From Labrys okinawensis (GTDB taxonomy: Bacteria > Pseudomonadota > Alphaproteobacteria > Rhizobiales > Labraceae), in contig NZ_PUEJ01000012.1 in assembly GCF_002982075.1 (NCBI RefSeq), positions 86,563 to 150,562 of the forward strand: a DNA stretch of 64,000 bases, in the 5' to 3' direction. Below the pieces are notes generated by a model. It was not told where the DNA came from. It saw only the letters and a list, made by a program, of their open reading frames with translations, and did not search any database. Position numbers and translations under genes: made by a program. This document shows positions 59,779 through 64,000 of this stretch, piece after piece (position 1 is the first letter of the stretch; every line of letters starts with the position of its first letter).

Positions 59779-60858
59779 CTACATCTTGTTTTTTATGGCA
59801 CCGCGCCGGCGTTCGGGCTCACGGGTGACCTGCAGATTGCCGGACCTGTCCAGCCGCAGCAGGGTGCCGCCGAGGCTGCGCTGCCAGGACTTGCCTCGGC
59901 CGTGGCCCGGATCGAGGGCCTGCTCGAGTGCCGCCCCCAGCGCCTCCAGGCGGTCGAGGCGCAGGCCATAGGCCGATCCCCTGCTCTTGTCCTGCACGAG
60001 CAGGATGGCCCGCTCCAGGATACGCAGCCTGATATCGGCCGGGCAGGCGGCGAGGCCGGGGCCGTCGAGCCGCAGACGGTCTTGGTCTCCGTGGGCGAGG
60101 ATCTCGAAGCGCTCGGCCGTAATGGCTTCCAGCGCATCGCTGCTGCGCGCGGCCCGGCGGGCGAGCAGGGCCAGGCGTGCCGGGTCGAGGCCGAGCGGGG
60201 CGAGCTGGTCGAGAAGGGCACGCAGGCGAACGCGCTCAAATCGGGCGTTGCGGTTCGAGGGATCCTCAAGCCAGGTCATGCCGGCAGCCTGCAGGGTCGT
60301 CACCAGCCGGACCCGGGTCGCGCCGAGCAAGGGACGCAGAAGGCCGAGGCCGGGACGGAGAGGCGTGAGCGGGCGCATGGCGGCCAGGCCGTCGATGGCG
60401 GAGCCGTGCAGCAAGCGCATCAGCACGGTTTCGGCCTGGTCGTCGAGCGTATGGGCCGTGGCGATCGCATCCGCTCCGATTTCAGCCGCCGCTTCGGCCA
60501 GCAGGGCATAGCGGGCGCTTCGGGCTGCCTCCTGCAGCCGCGCGGCCGGCTTGTCGCCCTCCCAGCGCTTGATGATGCAGGGCAGGCCGAGATCGGCGGC
60601 TCTCGCGGAAACGATACGGCATTCCTCCGCGCTTTCCGGACGCAGGGCGTGATCGATACTTGCGACGGTGAGACGGGTTTGCGGGTTCTGCGCGTGCCAG
60701 CGTGCCGCGAGCAGCATCAGAGCGGTGGAATCGGCGCCGCCGGAGACCGCGAGGACGACATGGGTGCGATCATGGAAATCGGCGAACAAAGCCGGGAGTT
60801 CGTTGGGGGCGATGGGCGTAGACAAAGTGGCTTCCCGTTGCACGGCACCGCGCGTCAT
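59779..60858 (-). CDS. tilS: tRNA(Ile)-lysidine synthase
   Basis: This 359-residue enzyme changes C34 of the AUA-reading tRNA-Ile to lysidine. The PP-loop motif VLAVSGGADSTALMLLA is at about 34-50, with VASIDHALRPES, ATAHTLDDQAETVLMRLLHG and WLEDPSNRNARFERVRLR. It lies between cpoB and ftsH on the same strand, a conserved order. ATG 60858. Confidence 0.95.
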   Translation of the reverse strand: MTRGAVQREATLSTPIAPNELPALFADFHDRTHVVLAVSGGADSTALMLLAARWHAQNPQTRLTVASIDHALRPESAEECRIVSARAADLGLPCIIKRWEGDKPAARLQEAARSARYALLAEAAAEIGADAIATAHTLDDQAETVLMRLLHGSAIDGLAAMRPLTPLRPGLGLLRPLLGATRVRLVTTLQAAGMTWLEDPSNRNARFERVRLRALLDQLAPLGLDPARLALLARRAARSSDALEAITAERFEILAHGDQDRLRLDGPGLAACPADIRLRILERAILLVQDKSRGSAYGLRLDRLEALGAALEQALDPGHGRGKSWQRSLGGTLLRLDRSGNLQVTREPERRRGAIKNKM

Positions 60859-60901
60859 GAAGTCTTTCGGGGCCGCTCCCTACCCCTTATCCTTGCCCTT
60901 A

Positions 60902-60924
60902 CCCTCTCCCGGATCGGGAGAGGG
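60902..60924. repeat. Palindrome CCCTCTCCC...GGGAGAGGG
   Basis: A near-perfect palindrome in the tilS-cpoB gap, similar in style to the RIME-like repeat ends but of a different sequence type. It may weakly terminate cpoB transcripts. Confidence 0.5.
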
Positions 60925-60948
60925 TTAGCGTGAGCGACGACAACGTCC

Positions 60949-62100
60949 TCACCCCACCTTGCAGGCGTTCTTCTTGATCTCGCGATCGGCTCCGCTGAGG
61001 ATGGTCGGTCCGGCCTTAGGATATTTGCTGCCGACCGCCTGGAGAGCTGCGCATGCGGCGTCTTTCTCGCCCATGGCCGCCAAGGTGATACCCAGCTTGA
61101 GCATGCTGGCGGGCGCGCGCCTGGAATTGGCGTAGGTCTTGGTGACCTTCAGGAACTGCTCGGCTGCGTCGGTATATTGCTTGCGCTGATAGAGGCTCTC
61201 GCCGATCCAATGGATGGCGTCAGGCACGCGCTTGTCCTTGGGATGGCTGGCGATGAAATTGCGAAAGGCGGCCTCGGCCTGGTCGTAGCGTTGGGTCTCG
61301 ATCAGGCGATAGTCGGCGGCATATTCGGCTTCCGGCGTGGCTGGAGCCCCGGGAGCCGGCGCCGGTTCGGCGCCGGCATTGGGCTCGTTGCTCGCCATGG
61401 GGCGCGAGGTGTCGACGGCGATGCCCGGCAGGCCAGGGGCGACGGTGGAGTTGCGCGGGCGCGGCGTCGAGGGCGGCGCCTGGTCGGGAACATCGCCGGT
61501 GGAGTCCTGCATGGCGACGTCGTCGCCGCCGCCGGCGGGAAGGCTGCCTAGGGAATTGGGCTGCGTGGCGGGGGGAGCGTTCTGGCCGCTCTTCTGGCGC
61601 GGAGGCGCGCTGGGGGCGGGCTTGGGGGCGGAAGCCTTGCCGCCGCCGCCTTCGAGGGCCTGCAGGCGATATTCGGTATCCTCCTGCTGGCGCTTCATGT
61701 CGTCCTGGAGGCGGCGCACCTGAGACTGCAGATCCTCGACGGTGCCGAGCAGCCTGCGGTTCTCGCCTTCCAGCCGCTGTACGCGTACGAGGAGATCGCC
61801 CATGGTGGACTCCTGGGCCACAACGTAGCCGCCTTGCGACGGGGTCGGCGCTGCGGCGGCGGGAGGCTGCTCATAAGTCGAGCCGGTGACGGTGCCGTCA
61901 TATTCGGCTTGAGCAGGCGGCTGGGGGTAAGGCTGGTCGGGCGTGTAGCCATTATCCTGCGCGGATTGGTCCTGCCCGACGCTGCCGGGCGGCATCAGTC
62001 CCTCGTCATAGGACGCTGCGCGTACCGGGCCCGAGGGCAGGGCCAGGGTCACGGCCAGCAGAAGGGCGGCGGAAGCGGGGCGGAGCATAGGGCGGCTCAT
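60949..62100 (-). CDS. cpoB: Cell division coordinator CpoB (YbgF)
   Basis: This 383-residue protein has a signal peptide (about residues 1-27), a Gln/Pro-rich stretch, a coiled coil (about 95-150, LLVRVQRLEGENRRLLGTVE) used for trimerisation, a long Pro/Ser linker, and three TPR repeats at the C-terminus (YRLIETQRYDQAEAAFRNF, HWIGESLYQRKQYTDAAEQF). CpoB couples the Tol-Pal system to peptidoglycan synthesis. ATG 62100. It is transcribed away from ybgC-tolQ. Confidence 0.93.
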   Translation of the reverse strand: MSRPMLRPASAALLLAVTLALPSGPVRAASYDEGLMPPGSVGQDQSAQDNGYTPDQPYPQPPAQAEYDGTVTGSTYEQPPAAAAPTPSQGGYVVAQESTMGDLLVRVQRLEGENRRLLGTVEDLQSQVRRLQDDMKRQQEDTEYRLQALEGGGGKASAPKPAPSAPPRQKSGQNAPPATQPNSLGSLPAGGGDDVAMQDSTGDVPDQAPPSTPRPRNSTVAPGLPGIAVDTSRPMASNEPNAGAEPAPAPGAPATPEAEYAADYRLIETQRYDQAEAAFRNFIASHPKDKRVPDAIHWIGESLYQRKQYTDAAEQFLKVTKTYANSRRAPASMLKLGITLAAMGEKDAACAALQAVGSKYPKAGPTILSGADREIKKNACKVG

Positions 62101-62276
62101 TCGGTTGCAATCAATCCAAAGCGTTCTGCGATCTGGCGGAATCGCCGTAAATCGCAAGGATGTGTCGAAACTCGGCATTCGAGCAAGGCGTGTTCTCACC
62201 ACAACGCATCATGCTCCGGTCACGTCGATACCACACAGGTCAAGTCAGGCGAAACTTTGAACAAACGGCTTTCCCC

Positions 62277-62720
62277 ATGATAGAAAAGGCGCAAACCCCA
62301 CCAAATTTCGGCGGCGTGCTTAACGATGTCTGCCACATGCTGCCTCTTCGGGTCTATTACGAGGACACCGATTTCTCCGGCATCGTCTACCATGCCAATT
62401 ATCTGCGCTTCTTCGAGCGGGGGCGGACCGAGTTCATCCGTGCGCTCGGGGTCGACCAGCTCGCCCTCCATCGCGAAGAAGGAATCGCCTTCGCCGTGCG
62501 GTCGATCCAGGTCGAATTCATGCGTCCTGCCTTGATGGACGACATCATCGAGGTGGAGACCAAGGCGGGTGAAGTACGCGGGCCCTCGCTGCATCTCGAA
62601 CAGACCATCCGGCGGGGCGAGGAAGTCCTGACCACCGCCAAGGTGCTCGTGGTCTGTATCCGTAACGGCAGGCCGCAGCGCCTGCCGGAGAGTCTGCGTA
62701 CTGTGCTATCAAGAGCATAG
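62277..62720 (+). CDS. ybgC: Acyl-CoA thioesterase YbgC of the Tol-Pal cluster
   Basis: This 147-residue hotdog-fold protein has RVYYEDTDFSGIVYHANYL with the catalytic Asp, then RFFERGRTEF and VEFMRPALMDDI. YbgC hydrolyses short acyl-CoA or acyl-ACP and usually precedes tolQ. The start ATG 62277 has no clear ribosome site; ATG 62337 would remove 20 residues and begin right at the domain. Confidence 0.92.
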   Translation: MIEKAQTPPNFGGVLNDVCHMLPLRVYYEDTDFSGIVYHANYLRFFERGRTEFIRALGVDQLALHREEGIAFAVRSIQVEFMRPALMDDIIEVETKAGEVRGPSLHLEQTIRRGEEVLTTAKVLVVCIRNGRPQRLPESLRTVLSRA

Positions 62721-62728
62721 TGCGTCGG

Positions 62729-62746
62729 AGCGTAAACGCTTCTTTT
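62729..62746 (+). terminator. Weak hairpin after ybgC
   Basis: AGCGT-AA-ACGCT followed by TCTTTT, nine bases after the ybgC stop. Short stem, so weak. Confidence 0.4.
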
Positions 62747-63158
62747 CTCCGGTCCTTTGTTTGCGCACTTCTTTGCGGTCCGGGCAGCTTTCCTCAAATC
62801 GCAGAACGCTTCAGTCGGGATCAGTAATCGGGGGACCTGGAGCCGCCGTCATCAATGTTGCGGTGCATCATAAATAAGAATTCGCGAATCGAGGCCGGCC
62901 GTAACCCGACATTAACGGTACCGATGATCAATAGGCCTGGAATCCGCCGCTTATCGCGGTTGGGAAGGGGTGCCGCACTGCGGTCACATTCAAACGTCAA
63001 AAGGAGCCCGTGACGCCTGGAGTTGTTGCTCTGCACAATCAGGCGCGTGGATTTCCCGAGTAACGTTTGGTGTGTGCCGGGGCGGCACCTGAGGCAGGCT
63101 TGATCTTGGCTTGAAGCTCAGGATCGAGATCGGGCTCGCCGAGTGTTGCTGCGAATAT

Positions 63159-63249
63159 GCCGATCTTGCGCGGATCAGCCTAGCTCGAATGTGCCGATCC
63201 CCTGCGGACCGGATAGACTGAGAAGACGCCGATCCTCGGGATCGGCTTT
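63159..63249. repeat. Three GCCGATC stem units upstream of tolQ
   Basis: GCCGATC occurs at 63159, 63193 and 63228, 34-35 bases apart, each able to form a short stem. The last, GCCGATCC-TCG-GGATCGGC followed by TTT, looks like a terminator or attenuator 33 bases before the tolQ start. Confidence 0.5.
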
Positions 63250-63282
63250 GGCCCGCCGGCCTCAGGACGAGGAATTGAAGGA

Positions 63283-64000
63283 ATGGAAGCGACCGCCGAT
63301 ATGGCCCAGACGGCCCTGGCTCCGGTAACCGATGTGAGCCTGCTCGGATTGATCATGAATGCCGGTCTGGTCGTCCAGATCGTCATGCTGGGCCTGATGG
63401 CAGCCTCGGTGTGGTGCTGGGCCATCATCATCGACAAGGCCATCCTGTTCTCCCGGTCGCGCGCCGCCATGAACCGCTTTGAGCAGGTGTTCTGGTCGGG
63501 CCAGAGCCTCGAGGAGCTCTATCGTTCGCTGTCGCAGCGCCAGAACTACGGTATGGCCGGCCTGTTCGTTTCGGCCATGCGTGAGTGGAAGCGCTCGCTG
63601 GAATCGCCCGGCCGCTCCTTCCTCGGCCTGCAGGCCCGCATCGAGAAGGTGATGGACGTCACCGTTCAGCGTGAGGTGGAGCGTCTGGAATCCAAGCTCC
63701 TGGTGCTCGCCACCGTCGGCTCCTCCAGCCCGTTCATCGGCCTGTTCGGTACGGTCGTCGGCATCATGACCGCCTTCCAGTCGATCGCGGCCACCAAGAA
63801 CACTTCGCTCGCCGCCGTGGCGCCCGGCATTTCCGAAGCCCTGTTCGCTACCGCCATGGGCCTGGTCGCCGCCATTCCCGCGGTGATCGCCTACAACAAG
63901 TTCAACGCGGAAGTCGCCAAGCAGCAGGCTCGCCTGGAAGGTTTTGCCGACGAATTCTCCGCCATCCTGTCGCGCCAGATCGACGAGCGCCTGGCCGCCT
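63283..64000 (+). CDS. tolQ: Tol-Pal system proton-channel protein TolQ (partial, runs off right edge)
   Basis: The 239 visible residues show the TolQ/ExbB/MotA fold. The first membrane segment is near 28-50 (VVQIVMLGLMAASVWCWAII), then EVERLESKLLVLATVGSSSP and FIGLFGTVVGIMTAFQSIA with the second, and ISEALFATAMGLVAAIPAVI with the third. TolQ with TolR uses the proton gradient to power outer-membrane constriction at division. ATG 63283 follows GAAGGA. The C-terminus is cut off by the window end. Confidence 0.94.
   Translation, partial: MEATADMAQTALAPVTDVSLLGLIMNAGLVVQIVMLGLMAASVWCWAIIIDKAILFSRSRAAMNRFEQVFWSGQSLEELYRSLSQRQNYGMAGLFVSAMREWKRSLESPGRSFLGLQARIEKVMDVTVQREVERLESKLLVLATVGSSSPFIGLFGTVVGIMTAFQSIAATKNTSLAAVAPGISEALFATAMGLVAAIPAVIAYNKFNAEVAKQQARLEGFADEFSAILSRQIDERLAA

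Larger units (their letters stand above)
62721..63282. other. 562-base spacer between ybgC and tolQ
   Basis: It contains a weak terminator-like hairpin (62729-62746), an AT-richer section, and three GCCGATC-containing stem units before tolQ (63159-63249). No coding frame is supported, which is unusual because ybgC and tolQ are normally adjacent. Confidence 0.6.

Overview
The window is GC-rich chromosomal DNA of an alphaproteobacterium, most likely a member of the Hyphomicrobiales (Rhizobiales). The basis is the gene set: RpoH next to RluD, a TrcR (DUF1013) regulator, DUF1192 and YdcH-type small proteins, OpgD/G, CpoB-TilS-FtsH, TolQ. Dispersed intergenic palindromes resembling rhizobial mosaic elements agree with this. 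I cannot name the genus from sequence alone. About 64 protein genes and one tRNA-Glu(CTC) are supported. There is no rRNA, CRISPR array, integrase or transposase.

Layout. 1-9209 (minus): one long carbohydrate catabolic operon, read from 9209 towards 1: periplasmic binding protein, ATPase and permease of a ribose-type ABC importer, GldA-like and GatD-like dehydrogenases, an FGGY kinase, a SorC/EryD-type regulator and a deoxyribose-phosphate aldolase cut by the window edge. A cupin-type phosphoglucose isomerase gene (9482-10102) diverges from it, and the shared spacers carry several palindromic candidate operators. 10162-17840: a MarR regulator, then a minus-strand operon for an NMT1/SsuA-type importer, a cytosine-deaminase-like amidohydrolase, an FAD oxidase, a cupin and a flavin oxidoreductase, with a divergent RidA-like gene. 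This looks like uptake and breakdown of a nitrogen-containing small molecule. 17900-20443: a WD40 protein, a small partner protein and a COG0523 metallochaperone GTPase. 20755-22212: an isolated capsule-type glycosyltransferase-like gene.

22427-38294 is mostly housekeeping: TPR lipoprotein, rpsU, purE-purK, OpgD/G, 3-methyladenine glycosylase, FecR-like protein, tRNA-Glu, rluD, DUF883/holin-like pair, rpoH, rnk-like, purA. The stretch 30.9-38.4 kb also holds a dense cluster of one intergenic repeat family. 38688-42644: a four-gene family-1 binding-protein/ABC operon behind two perfect palindromes. 42687-49467: small or uncharacterised genes, a creatininase-family protein, a GcvA-like LysR regulator, two divergent YdcH proteins and TrcR. 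A MITE-like element lies at 47718-47984. 49492-51410: a TetR regulator divergent from an MFS transporter, with three matching operators between them. 51987-57302: rpmE, mgtE, an ABC exporter, a DUF6152 protein with its membrane partner and a secreted protein. 57609-64000: ftsH, tilS and cpoB on the minus strand, facing away from ybgC and tolQ (cut by the right edge).

The two most interesting loci functionally are the sugar operon (1-10102) and the nitrogen-compound operon (10773-17840). Each has an importer, a regulator or operator sites, and a set of enzymes that I cannot match as a whole to a described pathway. Domain calls come from motif reading only; no database search was possible.
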